Origin: Planctomycetota bacterium
GTDB taxonomy: Bacteria > Planctomycetota > Phycisphaerae > Sedimentisphaerales > Anaerobacaceae
Assembly: GCA_019456255.1 (NCBI GenBank)
Contig: VRUG01000007.1
Span: forward strand, 62,001-126,000
Length of the DNA: 64,000 nt
Reading direction: 5' to 3'
In this document: positions 35,484 through 44,714 of the stretch, in pieces
Position numbering within the stretch: the stretch's first letter is position 1
Layout of the letters: the number at the start of each line of letters is the position of its first letter
Notes under the pieces: model-generated
The model's database searches: none
What the model was told of the DNA's origin: nothing
The model's input: the letters and a program-made list of their open reading frames with translations, nothing else
Program-made: the position numbers and the translations under genes

Positions 35484-37041
35484 AGCAATTCGTTCCTTCA
35501 AGTATCTGTTCGGCATGTTTCAGTGCCTTTATTGCCGAATTAAAATCCTTTCTCTCTCGGGCCGCTTTACCTTCCACCAAAAGAGTATCAACTGTCGGCA
35601 TCTCCATATTAATCCGACCACTGATTTCGCCCGCCTTTTCATACTTACCAGCTTTATAAAATGCCTCAGCTGCTTTTGCATATATGTAAAATCTGTTCTG
35701 ATAATTTTCTGCTATATACTCAAGCATCTCGCCAGCTTTAGAATAGTCTCCACAATTCCCCGCCGACTTTGCCTGACTAAGTAACTGGTCAAATTGAAAT
35801 GGCAGCTCCTCAGGCCTGACTCTTCTTATCTTAATACCTGCCGCTTGCAGCGATTCACGCAACGACAAGTCCGCAAAATTTTCGCGGGCTGATATCAAAT
35901 CTTCCTTTCTAACTACCACTGCCCACCGCTCAGCAGTTGAACCTTCAAGCTCAAATCCCCCGCGCTCTGCCGAACTATTAATCAATGCAAAAAGCGAATC
36001 TTCAAGCCAAAATTCCTTAATCGCAAAACCACTGGGAACTATCGCAACCATGTCACCGCCGCACTGCGACAATGCCGCATCTATACGCTGAGCCATTGAA
36101 TTTTGCCCATCTACTGCCACACTTATAACACCGGGCATCTCCGTGTTTAGCATGGATATCTCAGAGGCAAGTAAAGGCAAATAAACCTCATACGGATAGA
36201 ATGTACTGGCCCATATACTCCCTAATGTCTTGCCGACATCTTCATTCAAGCAATCGGTTGACAAAATTATCGACACATCCATAACCTTTGGCCAAGGCTT
36301 GGCGGGTCTGGTCGTACGTATCGTCATTGCATTTTTTAAATATTTCTTCTTGTCCTTACGTTTCTGAATAGAGACACGGTCACAATCACCAACAGGAGCA
36401 TAATATTCTCCGGTTATCTCATGAACATGATAAAAGTCTGTGAAAAAAGCCATTCGGCGTGTCAAATCCCAATCTACCAGAACATTAATCGCTTCATTAT
36501 AAAAACCTGTTTTCTCGATAAGATCCCTGCGATGCATCAGGCTAACATGAAGCGTATGATTGAAGTAAAGCATTACGAACCGGTCAAAGTCCCTGCTGAC
36601 ATCTACGACCTTACTTAATATTTTTCTGCTCCGGTCGTGCTCAATACTACAGCTGACACGATACAAGTCACTATACGCCACACCACAGTCACGATGACTT
36701 TCCAATGCCTTGGACAAAGTACTCACATGATTAGGATAAAGAAGGTCATCGTCTCCAAGGTAGCAAATATATTTACCACCTGCCCGCCTCAAACCCTCAT
36801 TAAGCGTAAATGGAATCCCCCTGTTTTCTTCCCTATTGATAAAAATAATTCTCTCATCTTCAAACGAATTAACAACATCGCTTACGTCCTCTCCCCCGTC
36901 CCTGATTACAATAATTTCAAGATTGCTATAATTCTGGTCGACAGCACTTGCCAGCGCAATAGGCAAATACTGACGCCTATTGTACGTTGGTATCAACAAA
37001 CTAACTTGTGGCTCAATATTTTCCGTGCGGGATCCTTCCAT
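35455..37041 (-). CDS. GT2 glycosyltransferase with C-terminal TPRs
   Basis: About 528 residues. The N-terminal GT-A domain (PQVSLLIPTYNRRQYLPIALASAVDQNYSNLEIIVIRDGG) carries the DXD-type motif LGDDD and extends to about residue 240. A second alpha/beta stretch (VSIILSTDCLNEDVGKTLGSIWASTFYPYEVYLP) resembles a degenerate second GT2 module. TPR-like helices (AGNCGDYSKAGEMLEYIAENYQNRFYIYAKAAEAFYKAGKYEKA) close the protein. The frame is open to a TTG at 37083 abutting the upstream stop; ATG 37041 (MEGSRTENIE) gives the usual GT2 start. Cytoplasmic. Confidence 0.8.
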   Translation of the reverse strand: MEGSRTENIEPQVSLLIPTYNRRQYLPIALASAVDQNYSNLEIIVIRDGGEDVSDVVNSFEDERIIFINREENRGIPFTLNEGLRRAGGKYICYLGDDDLLYPNHVSTLSKALESHRDCGVAYSDLYRVSCSIEHDRSRKILSKVVDVSRDFDRFVMLYFNHTLHVSLMHRRDLIEKTGFYNEAINVLVDWDLTRRMAFFTDFYHVHEITGEYYAPVGDCDRVSIQKRKDKKKYLKNAMTIRTTRPAKPWPKVMDVSIILSTDCLNEDVGKTLGSIWASTFYPYEVYLPLLASEISMLNTEMPGVISVAVDGQNSMAQRIDAALSQCGGDMVAIVPSGFAIKEFWLEDSLFALINSSAERGGFELEGSTAERWAVVVRKEDLISARENFADLSLRESLQAAGIKIRRVRPEELPFQFDQLLSQAKSAGNCGDYSKAGEMLEYIAENYQNRFYIYAKAAEAFYKAGKYEKAGEISGRINMEMPTVDTLLVEGKAARERKDFNSAIKALKHAEQILEGTNCYGHYTRQYC

Positions 37042-37083
37042 TCCAGAATCATCCAATACTCTCCAGATGACAATTGCATCCAA

Positions 37084-38574
37084 TTACAGAACTGTAGTGT
37101 TAAAGCTGGGCGTAACACCCGCCGAAATACTCGGGGCAGTACTTATCGGAATACTTGACTCTGTTGATTGCTGAGAATCTATTTTAGATTCAAACTGGAT
37201 AAAAATGTTGTTTATCTTGCTCAACTGAGCTTTCAGTGCATATCTATCTTCAACAAATTTCCTGTATCTGCGAGGCGTATAACGTTCCGAAAGAATGTGG
37301 TCACAAAATTCCTCCGCGATATTAAACAGATATTCCGAAGGATAAATTTCATTCGCACCGGGGAAATTATGAACAACAGGCTTCAATCCAAGAGACATAC
37401 CCTCAAGTATTCCCATGCCCTGGCTTTCAATCATACTCGTACAGACAATATAATGCTTATCCGCAAACCAACTGCTGACATCCTCCTGCCAGCCATCAAA
37501 GAATACAACGTCACTCAAGTCAAGAACATCAACCATGTGCCTCATATACTGCTCAACCGTACCATCCTGGAACTCTCCTCCAAAAAATAGACGATACTCA
37601 GGGTCAATGTAATTGAGCTTTTGCATACAAAGAAGCATCAGACCGGGATTTTTAACCATGCGAAGGTTACCTAAAAACGCAATGTTCTTACCCTTCTGGC
37701 GGTCTGAAAATTTAAACTTGTTAAGATTAACACCATTGGGAATGGTCACCACGGAGGTCTGAGTCTCAAGACTCGGTACTTTCTTTAACAATGCTTCTTT
37801 AGCGACGCTGTTACCGACTGTCACCAATACATCAACATTGCCCCAGTTCACCTGTTCGGGCCACTGTTCATACGCCTCATAGCGATGGAGCCTGACAATA
37901 GTCTCGCAAACCTTAGGTCTATTTGACCCAATAACAGCCAGATTACTGCACCACTCAAACCAGGATATGTCACTCCACTGCATCAGCTCAAACAACTCAT
38001 CTTCAGTCTGACTTTCAAATACCCTGACTTCAAAACGCTGCTCGGTAAATTCCAGAATCTCCTTTAAAAAAGTATCCCCGTCACCTCCGCAGAAAAATGA
38101 TATCTTGGGACGCTTTTGATGAATCACCTTAAGCATCGGCTTAAGAACCTCCTGGTCGGACCATATATTTAATGAACGAATCAGCATCTCAGCAGCATCG
38201 GATTTATTACCCTGATTAAGAAATACCGTTGCCGCACGGTTAAGTACATCTGCATTAAGGATACCCAATTCCTCCATGGTATCTAAAAGCTCTATAGTCT
38301 CTTTGGCATTTCCGACAGCAAGGTAAGCTTCTGCCAGATTCCACAATATCTCTGCTGAGTTACTCTGAAGTCTTCTGGCCTTAACAAAATGCTCTATTGC
38401 CTCTTCCGACCGGCCAAGACAATGAAGTATCGCACCAACATCATTGCGAGCCTCTGCATTATTAGGGTCATGCTGAAGATACCGTTCAAGACAATCAAGG
38501 GCCTCTTGATGCCTGCCAGCCTCTGCAAGTTCCAATCCTCTCTGATAATCGTTTAAACCATTGTCATTTGCCAT
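37084..38574 (-). CDS. TPR protein fused to a GT4-type glycosyltransferase
   Basis: 496 residues. TPRs cover about 8-140 (NDYQRGLELAEAGRHQEALDCLERYLQHDPNNAEARNDVGAILHCLGRSEEAIEHF...). A GT-B transferase covers about 150-450: IPNGVNLNKFKFSDRQKGKNIAFLGNLRMVKNPGLML and ESQGMGILEGMSLGLKPVVHNFPGANEIY hold the GT4 donor-site pattern. It is the first gene of the glycan transcription unit, 85 bases below a sigma-54 promoter. The TPR-plus-transferase layout resembles protein O-glycosyltransferases, so direct protein modification is possible but inferred. Confidence 0.85.
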   Translation of the reverse strand: MANDNGLNDYQRGLELAEAGRHQEALDCLERYLQHDPNNAEARNDVGAILHCLGRSEEAIEHFVKARRLQSNSAEILWNLAEAYLAVGNAKETIELLDTMEELGILNADVLNRAATVFLNQGNKSDAAEMLIRSLNIWSDQEVLKPMLKVIHQKRPKISFFCGGDGDTFLKEILEFTEQRFEVRVFESQTEDELFELMQWSDISWFEWCSNLAVIGSNRPKVCETIVRLHRYEAYEQWPEQVNWGNVDVLVTVGNSVAKEALLKKVPSLETQTSVVTIPNGVNLNKFKFSDRQKGKNIAFLGNLRMVKNPGLMLLCMQKLNYIDPEYRLFFGGEFQDGTVEQYMRHMVDVLDLSDVVFFDGWQEDVSSWFADKHYIVCTSMIESQGMGILEGMSLGLKPVVHNFPGANEIYPSEYLFNIAEEFCDHILSERYTPRRYRKFVEDRYALKAQLSKINNIFIQFESKIDSQQSTESSIPISTAPSISAGVTPSFNTTVL

Positions 38575-38669
38575 TTACTTTACTCCTTGCTCATATCTTT
38601 AATCTCTCATCTGCCTCGTCAAAAAAACTACAGACGTAGGCCAAGTAATCTCAATTGCAAAACTATTAA

Positions 38670-38685
38670 CGCAAATACCGTGCCT
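38670..38685 (-). promoter_or_regulatory. Sigma-54 promoter of the TPR/glycosyltransferase operon
   Basis: Minus strand AGGCACGGTATTTGCG: exact GG-N10-GC, GGCACG and TTGC all match. It lies in the 240-base gap between flgL and the TPR-GT4 gene, with a predicted start near 38659. It ties the glycan genes to the flagellar regulon. No terminator for flgL is apparent in the gap. Confidence 0.7.
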
Positions 38686-38814
38686 ATTCTCAAAAACCCT
38701 ATTTTTATGCCGCTTAGCCTCATATTTCATAAAATTTGTATAAATATCAAACACCTCTGTCGCGCAAATATCCATCTTATGAATACAAAATTTAATTATT
38801 CTAACTACCTGCCG

Positions 38815-40002
38815 CTATATAAAATCCAAAAGCGACATGGACATCAATCTACCCGCCACAGACAGCGACATTTGATAAAGAACTTCACGCCGAGCGAGGT
38901 CTATTGCTATTTGCGTTATATCTGCTTGCTGTAACAAAGTTGCCTCATTCTCGGTATTAAAATTCATATTTTCCAGTGTATCTTTGATATTCTCCAAAAA
39001 ACCGATTCTTGAACCCATCGATACTGACTGATTAACCAAATGGCTCCTTACCTCTTCCAACGTCTCAATCGCCTTATTTTGTAACTCTGTCATTCGAGAT
39101 TCTGAAAAACCATCAGCGTTCCTAAGCATATCACGAATACTTACAAGCGAATTAAACACATCATAAGTACCGGAAACTCTTACAAGGTCCATCCCTGTAC
39201 TGCTTATCGCTGATGCATCGACATATAAAATACTTTCCCCACTCGCATCAACCACTGCCATATTGCTCACGTCACCTGCTAATGGAACCGTCGTCTTAGT
39301 TGTACCGCCATCAATTGAAAGCTCGTAATTGGTTCCATTGTGCGTCACTGTTAACCAGACTTCGCCTTTGATATTTGATGTCCCGCTCCCTGCGACAGCG
39401 CCTGTATCGCCTAAAAAAGTAGGATCGCTGCGGCTATCTGACCTAAATAGTGTGTCACCCACATAAAAAGCTGATGATTTAACTCCAGAAGCAACTTCTA
39501 TAGTGCGGTTCTCGCTACTACCTTGATACGTCACATTTGTAATCTCACCTGCAACACGTGTTACTACATAAGGCGAGGTGGTCGTAGAATTGCCGCTATA
39601 GAGGTACTGACCCAAATGCCGAGTGTTTGCTAAGGAAATCAGATGCTCCAATGTTTCATTTATCTCATCTGCAAGCCTAGTACGACCGCTAGTTCCATAT
39701 GTACCGCTTATTACCTGGCTTATAGAAACCTTCTTCCCGGTAATTTCTGATATCATAGACTGAACGATTGACATAGAAAGCTCTAATGTGCCTGACGCCT
39801 CTATAGTATTGTCCAGATAATTCTCTAAAGACCTCCCCTGTGAATTCAAACTCAATACTCGGTAAGACGTCGATGGGTCATCTGAGACGCGGTTTATACG
39901 GGAACCTGTCGCCGCCTGCTCCTGCAACTCAGACATCGCTTCTGCATGTAAATTTAACGCAGATGCCACATTATTATATACATTGCCAAGTGTTCCGCTC
40001 AT
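38815..40002 (-). CDS. flgL: Hook-filament junction protein FlgL
   Basis: 395 residues. The flagellin-like N-terminal coiled coil (ALNLHAEAMSELQEQAATGSRINRVSDDPSTSYRVLSLNSQGRSLENYLDN) and C-terminal coiled coil (LENMNFNTENEATLLQQADITQIAIDLARREVLYQMSLSVAGRLMSMSLLDFI) are typical of FlgL. It joins FlgK to the filament. It is the last gene of the minus-strand rod/hook unit, 24 bases after flgK. Confidence 0.93.
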   Translation of the reverse strand: MSGTLGNVYNNVASALNLHAEAMSELQEQAATGSRINRVSDDPSTSYRVLSLNSQGRSLENYLDNTIEASGTLELSMSIVQSMISEITGKKVSISQVISGTYGTSGRTRLADEINETLEHLISLANTRHLGQYLYSGNSTTTSPYVVTRVAGEITNVTYQGSSENRTIEVASGVKSSAFYVGDTLFRSDSRSDPTFLGDTGAVAGSGTSNIKGEVWLTVTHNGTNYELSIDGGTTKTTVPLAGDVSNMAVVDASGESILYVDASAISSTGMDLVRVSGTYDVFNSLVSIRDMLRNADGFSESRMTELQNKAIETLEEVRSHLVNQSVSMGSRIGFLENIKDTLENMNFNTENEATLLQQADITQIAIDLARREVLYQMSLSVAGRLMSMSLLDFI

Positions 40003-40026
40003 TATTAAACCCCAAATCTAAAATCC

Positions 40027-41994
40027 TTATACTATTTCCATAAGACTTTCCATTGTCGACTGTACCATACGCATATATTTTGCCATCGCCTGAAACATCT
40101 GTTCGTAAATCAGCATTTGGGCAGCTTCTTCGTTAATATCAACACCGCTTACCTCAGCTTGCTGATTCAGAAGATTGGCAACTACAGCATCGAGATTATC
40201 TTCTCGCATCGCCTTAAGCGATACCTGCTGACCAATATCTGTAACCATTTTACGATAAAAATCCCCGGGCTTCAGCGAACCCAAATCACTAAAAGTCTCC
40301 TCATTCAATCCAAACAGTCGAGATGCATTGGCATTGTCCGTCATATCTGCGCCAAGTGACGTCGCTATTCGCGACGGGTCAGAACTTACAGTACTAGAAA
40401 CAGCCATGGTACTGGCGTCACTTCCAGTGAAAAATGTATTAAGACCTAACGTTGACAATAAATCAGCGGTGTCGGTATCACCATAAGCCTTTATCGTAAA
40501 AACATCTGCATCCGTCAAATTGCCCGTAGTAAGTGCTATCTTAAGACCATTGCCAATGTCAATACTATCGCCAGCTGCATAACCGCTCCCGACATTCACC
40601 GTCTTAACGGTACTGCCACCACCGTCTTTCACTACTATTTGTATTGTGTCATTGCCAACAGCTTTAGTGCCTGTAGTAGAAACTGTAAGGCTAAAGGTCT
40701 GGTTCGTCGTGCCTGTATAAATACCAGATACCGTAACAGTAGGAGGTGTGCCGTCCGCAAAAGTACTGCTCGAGGGCGATGAAAGAACCGCAGGGATAAA
40801 ATCAAACTTATAATTCGCATCCGCTGTTATCGACAACTGCGATGACGCTACCAATGCATCCACTCCGTCTATAAGAGCAATCGCTGCCGCTACTGTACTT
40901 AATGTGTCAGATGATTTATCTATCGTCACTTCATTATGGGTTATCGCTCCGCTGCTCGTATTTGTAACACGGATAAATATACTGCCATCACTAACATTTG
41001 TATAATCTGACAGGCTCTCGCTTGCCATCGCCTCACCGGTCAATGTCGAAAATGAACCAAATGAACCTACACCCTGAACATGATATTTATTCACTTCATC
41101 TACTAATGTTGCCGCTAATGAATCCAAATCAGTGTGAATGTTCGATACGAGAGTATTTTTTAATGATAGCAATCCGCCAATCCGACCACCATCCAGCGAA
41201 GTGATGTAATTAAACGAATTTGCAATTGAAATTCCAAGGTTACCATCATCATCATAGCCGGCTTCCATCGCAACTGTTGTTGATGTAGTCACTAACGGTA
41301 TACCTGCAACTGTTACATCAACAACACCGTAATCTCTCTCCATGGTTTGGATTCTGACTAATTTGGACAAATCTGTCAGATATGCGTCACGCTTGTCACG
41401 AAGATTATTCACTTGTCCGCCACCAACCTCAATATCTTTTATGTTCCCGTTTAGTGTTGCTATATTCGTAGCAAGCGCATTGACACTCTCAATAAGATTA
41501 TCTGTCTCTAATTTAAACTGGCTTTCAAGGTTCGTCAGAAAATCGCCCAACGTACTGAATTGGATTGACAATGCCTCTGCCTCCCTAACAACCTGATTTT
41601 GCCAAATTGTCTCACCGGGATGAGAGGAAAGGTCCTGCAAGGCATTAAAGAACCGGTCAATCGCAAGATTCAAACCTGAAGTTTCACTGCCAAGCTCACC
41701 TAATACATTCTCGATTGTACGCAATGTGCTGAATTCCTGTGAAACAGATGCTAATATCGATTCCTGTTTCAAAAGCTCGCTCTCAAGCAGATTATCCACC
41801 AAACGGGTCACACTACTAATGGTTACTCCGCCCCCAACAAGAGTATCACCTATCTGGCTTGCAAATGCAGGACTTAATTCCACTCGCTGGCGATGATAGC
41901 CATCGGTTGTAGCATTCGCTATGTTATTGCCTATTATACTCAACGCGTTCTGTGCCGCTTGTAGACCTGTTATTCCTATCGAATAATCTGCCAT
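40027..41994 (-). CDS. flgK: Hook-associated protein FlgK
   Basis: 655 residues. N-terminal rod-family motif (IGITGLQAAQNALSIIGNNIANATTDGYHRQRVELSPA) and C-terminal helix (VDINEEAAQMLIYEQMFQAMAKYMRMVQSTMESLMEIV) mark FlgK. The central region has a long beta-rich insertion. It makes the first hook-filament junction ring and is exported with its chaperone FlgN, encoded just upstream. Confidence 0.95.
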   Translation of the reverse strand: MADYSIGITGLQAAQNALSIIGNNIANATTDGYHRQRVELSPAFASQIGDTLVGGGVTISSVTRLVDNLLESELLKQESILASVSQEFSTLRTIENVLGELGSETSGLNLAIDRFFNALQDLSSHPGETIWQNQVVREAEALSIQFSTLGDFLTNLESQFKLETDNLIESVNALATNIATLNGNIKDIEVGGGQVNNLRDKRDAYLTDLSKLVRIQTMERDYGVVDVTVAGIPLVTTSTTVAMEAGYDDDGNLGISIANSFNYITSLDGGRIGGLLSLKNTLVSNIHTDLDSLAATLVDEVNKYHVQGVGSFGSFSTLTGEAMASESLSDYTNVSDGSIFIRVTNTSSGAITHNEVTIDKSSDTLSTVAAAIALIDGVDALVASSQLSITADANYKFDFIPAVLSSPSSSTFADGTPPTVTVSGIYTGTTNQTFSLTVSTTGTKAVGNDTIQIVVKDGGGSTVKTVNVGSGYAAGDSIDIGNGLKIALTTGNLTDADVFTIKAYGDTDTADLLSTLGLNTFFTGSDASTMAVSSTVSSDPSRIATSLGADMTDNANASRLFGLNEETFSDLGSLKPGDFYRKMVTDIGQQVSLKAMREDNLDAVVANLLNQQAEVSGVDINEEAAQMLIYEQMFQAMAKYMRMVQSTMESLMEIV

Positions 41995-42018
41995 CTTTGG
42001 GACCCGTTAATTCTTTCT

Positions 42019-42543
42019 TTAAAACTCTAAATTCATTAAAACATTTTCATTATGACGTTTCGTAGCACCACTCGAACTATAAGTAACTGCCTCCTCGCTA
42101 TTGCCAAGATTCAAAACGCTTTTAAGCAGCAAACTGTTAAACCGTGAACAATCCGACAAGAGCATCGAAGTTCTTAAGTGCTCTATACTAAGTTTCTCAA
42201 CTAATGTTTTTAATTTCTCCTTGCGATGGCTCACCTTAATACGACTACTCTCTTCAAGCATACTTTCAAGATTGGTAAGAGTCATGTCCTTTACTTCAAT
42301 GCCTAAAGCCTGGGCTAATGCTTCACGAATTGAGTTGCGTTTCGATTCATTAGAAACATAACCGCCCGATCCCTTCTGGATGTTTCCTATAAGCTCGCCC
42401 ATTGCCTTCTCGTCACGCTTAATAATCAGACCGCGTAATTCGTTCAGCCATGACAGACTCTTTTGAACATGCTTGATGTCCGTGTCAAGAACACCTAACA
42501 AATCATTAATTTTATTCTCTATCTCAAGAGTTATTGCTTTCAT
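42019..42543 (-). CDS. flgN: Flagellar export chaperone FlgN
   Basis: 174 residues, helical: INDLLGVLDTDIKHVQKSLSWLNELRGLIIKRDEKAMGELIGNIQ matches the FlgN start, and the long C-terminal helix binds clients. FlgN escorts FlgK and FlgL, which are the next two genes. It overlaps flgJ by four bases (ATGA), suggesting translational coupling. Confidence 0.85.
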   Translation of the reverse strand: MKAITLEIENKINDLLGVLDTDIKHVQKSLSWLNELRGLIIKRDEKAMGELIGNIQKGSGGYVSNESKRNSIREALAQALGIEVKDMTLTNLESMLEESSRIKVSHRKEKLKTLVEKLSIEHLRTSMLLSDCSRFNSLLLKSVLNLGNSEEAVTYSSSGATKRHNENVLMNLEF

Positions 42544-42890
42544 ATACTTTTATCCAATGTCTCTGTTGTCATATCCGTATTCTCATCTCTTGTCAAAAAA
42601 TTGTAGATATCCTTAGACAAACCCAAACCGCCTTCCCCTGCAACGCCTCGAGCAAGATACGACCAGAATATCCCTTCCACCTGCTTGTCGGTATCATTCT
42701 TCTCACCTGACCAGTCTACGATTGTCTTCTTCATCTCACTAAATAACCTATCAAGAAAGACCGACTCAAAGTCTTTTGCAAATTGCTTTTTCTGCTCGTC
42801 GTCGGCCATACTTACCTTGACATTCAACTGCTGGTCAAGCAACATTGGCGCTTCCACTGAGCCTGTCAATATCATTTCAGAACTATCCAT
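42540..42890 (-). CDS. flgJ: Rod-binding FlgJ-type protein without a hydrolase domain
   Basis: 116 residues. QFAKDFESVFLDRLFSEMKKTIVD...QVEGIFWSYLARGVAGEGGLGLSKDIYNFL is the FlgJ N-terminal rod-binding domain. The peptidoglycan hydrolase domain of enterobacterial FlgJ is absent, as in many phyla; a separate enzyme would be needed to open the wall. It lies between flgI and flgN. Confidence 0.9.
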   Translation of the reverse strand: MDSSEMILTGSVEAPMLLDQQLNVKVSMADDEQKKQFAKDFESVFLDRLFSEMKKTIVDWSGEKNDTDKQVEGIFWSYLARGVAGEGGLGLSKDIYNFLTRDENTDMTTETLDKSI

Positions 42891-42926
42891 AATAACACTC
42901 CATCTTTATATCTCTATTTCCAGGCC

Positions 42927-44033
42927 TTACATTATTTCCAGTTTGGCCTGAAGAGCGCCTGCTTTCTTCAATGCACTGAATATCGCTATGATGTCGGTCG
43001 GTGTTGCACCTATGGCATTCAACGCCTTAGCCAAATCAGACACTGTTACCGTCTTGAGAACTGGTATCAAAACTCCATCAGACTCACTAACCTCTAACAT
43101 TGTGTCCTGAGTAACTTGCGTAGAACCAGCATCAGAGAACATTGCCGTAGGCTGAGATACCAGATCCTGCTCTTTAATCTTTATGATCAAACTGCCCTGC
43201 GAAATCGCAACAGAAGATATGCCAACCTTTTCTCCAACTACTATCGTACCTGTACGTTCATTAACTATTACAACTGCTGGCACATCAACCTTAACTTCAG
43301 GCTGAGTAATCTCGTCTATAAACCTTGCTATCCCCCCATCATCAATGCTATCAGGAATCTGAACCCTAATAGTACCTGCATCAACTACTAAAGAACTGTC
43401 AGGATAAAAACGATTAACTGATATACCGATTTGTTCTGCCGTTGAAAAATCTACATTCCTAAGATTAAGAGTGATATATCTGTGACCTGAAACACTCTCT
43501 ACGAATCTCGCTATCTCTGCACGCTCAACTATTGCCCCATTAGGTATCCGCGCAACCGTCTGATGGTTCTTACTCATCGACGCCTTATCACCTGACACCG
43601 ACCAACCTGCTATCGATATAGGGCCCTGAGATATTGCATATACCTGACCATCAAGACCTTTCAGGGGAGTCGGCAGCAATATACCGCCCAAAAGGCTTTT
43701 AGCATCGCCTATCGATGACACCAAAACATCAATACCTGAACCCTCACGAGCAAATGGGCCAAGTTCCGCTGTCACCATCACAATTGCTATATTGCCTCCT
43801 GAAAGGTCGGTCGGGGAGAATACCAAACCTGAATCTCGCAATATGTTCGTAAGCATTTGTTGCGATGGCAAGGTACTGTCGCCTGTATCTGACAACCCTA
43901 TTACCAAACCAACACCGGTAAGAGGGTTGCCGCGAACACCCTGAATATCAACGATATCTTTAATTCGCTGGCCATTACAAATGCCAGCCACACTTAACAG
44001 AATCATCAAAATGACTGTTAAACGCGTTCTCAT
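42927..44033 (-). CDS. flgI: Flagellar P-ring protein FlgI
   Basis: 368 residues, family length, with a signal peptide (RLTVILMILLSVAGICNG). QRIKDIVDIQGVRGNPLTGVGLVIGLSDTGDST and the C-terminus VTVSDLAKALNAIGATPTDIIAIFSALKKAGALQAKLEIM are FlgI signatures. It forms the periplasmic bushing around the rod, with FlgA as assembly chaperone. Confidence 0.97.
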   Translation of the reverse strand: MRTRLTVILMILLSVAGICNGQRIKDIVDIQGVRGNPLTGVGLVIGLSDTGDSTLPSQQMLTNILRDSGLVFSPTDLSGGNIAIVMVTAELGPFAREGSGIDVLVSSIGDAKSLLGGILLPTPLKGLDGQVYAISQGPISIAGWSVSGDKASMSKNHQTVARIPNGAIVERAEIARFVESVSGHRYITLNLRNVDFSTAEQIGISVNRFYPDSSLVVDAGTIRVQIPDSIDDGGIARFIDEITQPEVKVDVPAVVIVNERTGTIVVGEKVGISSVAISQGSLIIKIKEQDLVSQPTAMFSDAGSTQVTQDTMLEVSESDGVLIPVLKTVTVSDLAKALNAIGATPTDIIAIFSALKKAGALQAKLEIM

Positions 44034-44077
44034 AACTTTTTTCCTTTAAAAACTTTTAAGCTCTTACCGAACTTACA

Positions 44078-44704
44078 TTAGAATGGCCAAATAATGTCAA
44101 AAATATTTCCTAACCACCCTTGCTCATTATATAACTCAGATGGACCTCCATTCTTTACAACTATACGGAAATTGGCAACCTGCTCACTCGCAACTGTATT
44201 ATCAAATGCTATGTCGCTTGGCCTAACTATTCCGCTTACTTCCACAACCTGTATATCACCAACGATATTGCGGTCACGCGTACCCAACACTACCAGGTTG
44301 CCATTCGGCAAAATGTCGATAACTACCACCGTAATGCTGTCGGTAAAGGTGCGTTCATCCTTATAATCAGCTGAGCCACCAAGCGTATTGCTGGATTCAC
44401 TGCCCATAGTAAAACCGGGTATCCTTTGAAAAAGGCCCTTGTGCTTCGTCACAATTCCCAACTCGCCGGTAAAAGTGGTTGAACGATCTGTTGTCTTTTC
44501 ATTATCTCTACTTGTCTTTTTTTCAACCTCGCTGTCTTCGTCAATCGTTATCGTCAAAATGTCACCTATCTGACGCGCAACATCATCAACATATAACTTT
44601 CGCATGTCCCTGCTTCGTTTGGCCCATATCGAACCTGCATAGCTGCAATTGACAAAACAAACTGTCGCTAATAACACAACTATAAAAATCGTTCTCTTAA
44701 CCAT
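44078..44704 (-). CDS. flgH: Flagellar L-ring protein FlgH
   Basis: 208 residues from ATG 44704, which has AAAGGAG 6 bases upstream; an in-frame ATG at 44746 overlaps flgA and is less likely. The core (IGDILTITIDEDSEVEKK..., FTGELG, FTDSITVVVIDILPNGNLVVLGTRDRNIVGDIQVVEVSGIVRPSDI) is FlgH. FlgH is normally a lipoprotein, yet the signal (ATVCFVNCSYAGS) lacks a proper lipobox before either cysteine and instead has an SYA signal-peptidase I site. It marks an outer-membrane ring. Confidence 0.92.
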   Translation of the reverse strand: MVKRTIFIVVLLATVCFVNCSYAGSIWAKRSRDMRKLYVDDVARQIGDILTITIDEDSEVEKKTSRDNEKTTDRSTTFTGELGIVTKHKGLFQRIPGFTMGSESSNTLGGSADYKDERTFTDSITVVVIDILPNGNLVVLGTRDRNIVGDIQVVEVSGIVRPSDIAFDNTVASEQVANFRIVVKNGGPSELYNEQGWLGNIFDIIWPF

Positions 44705-44714
44705 CGTTTCTCCT

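Noticed and set aside
38587-38934. 115-residue plus-strand frame over the flgL end and the gap
   Set aside because: It crosses the 3' end of flgL and the sigma-54 promoter region antisense, without a ribosome site or recognisable domain.
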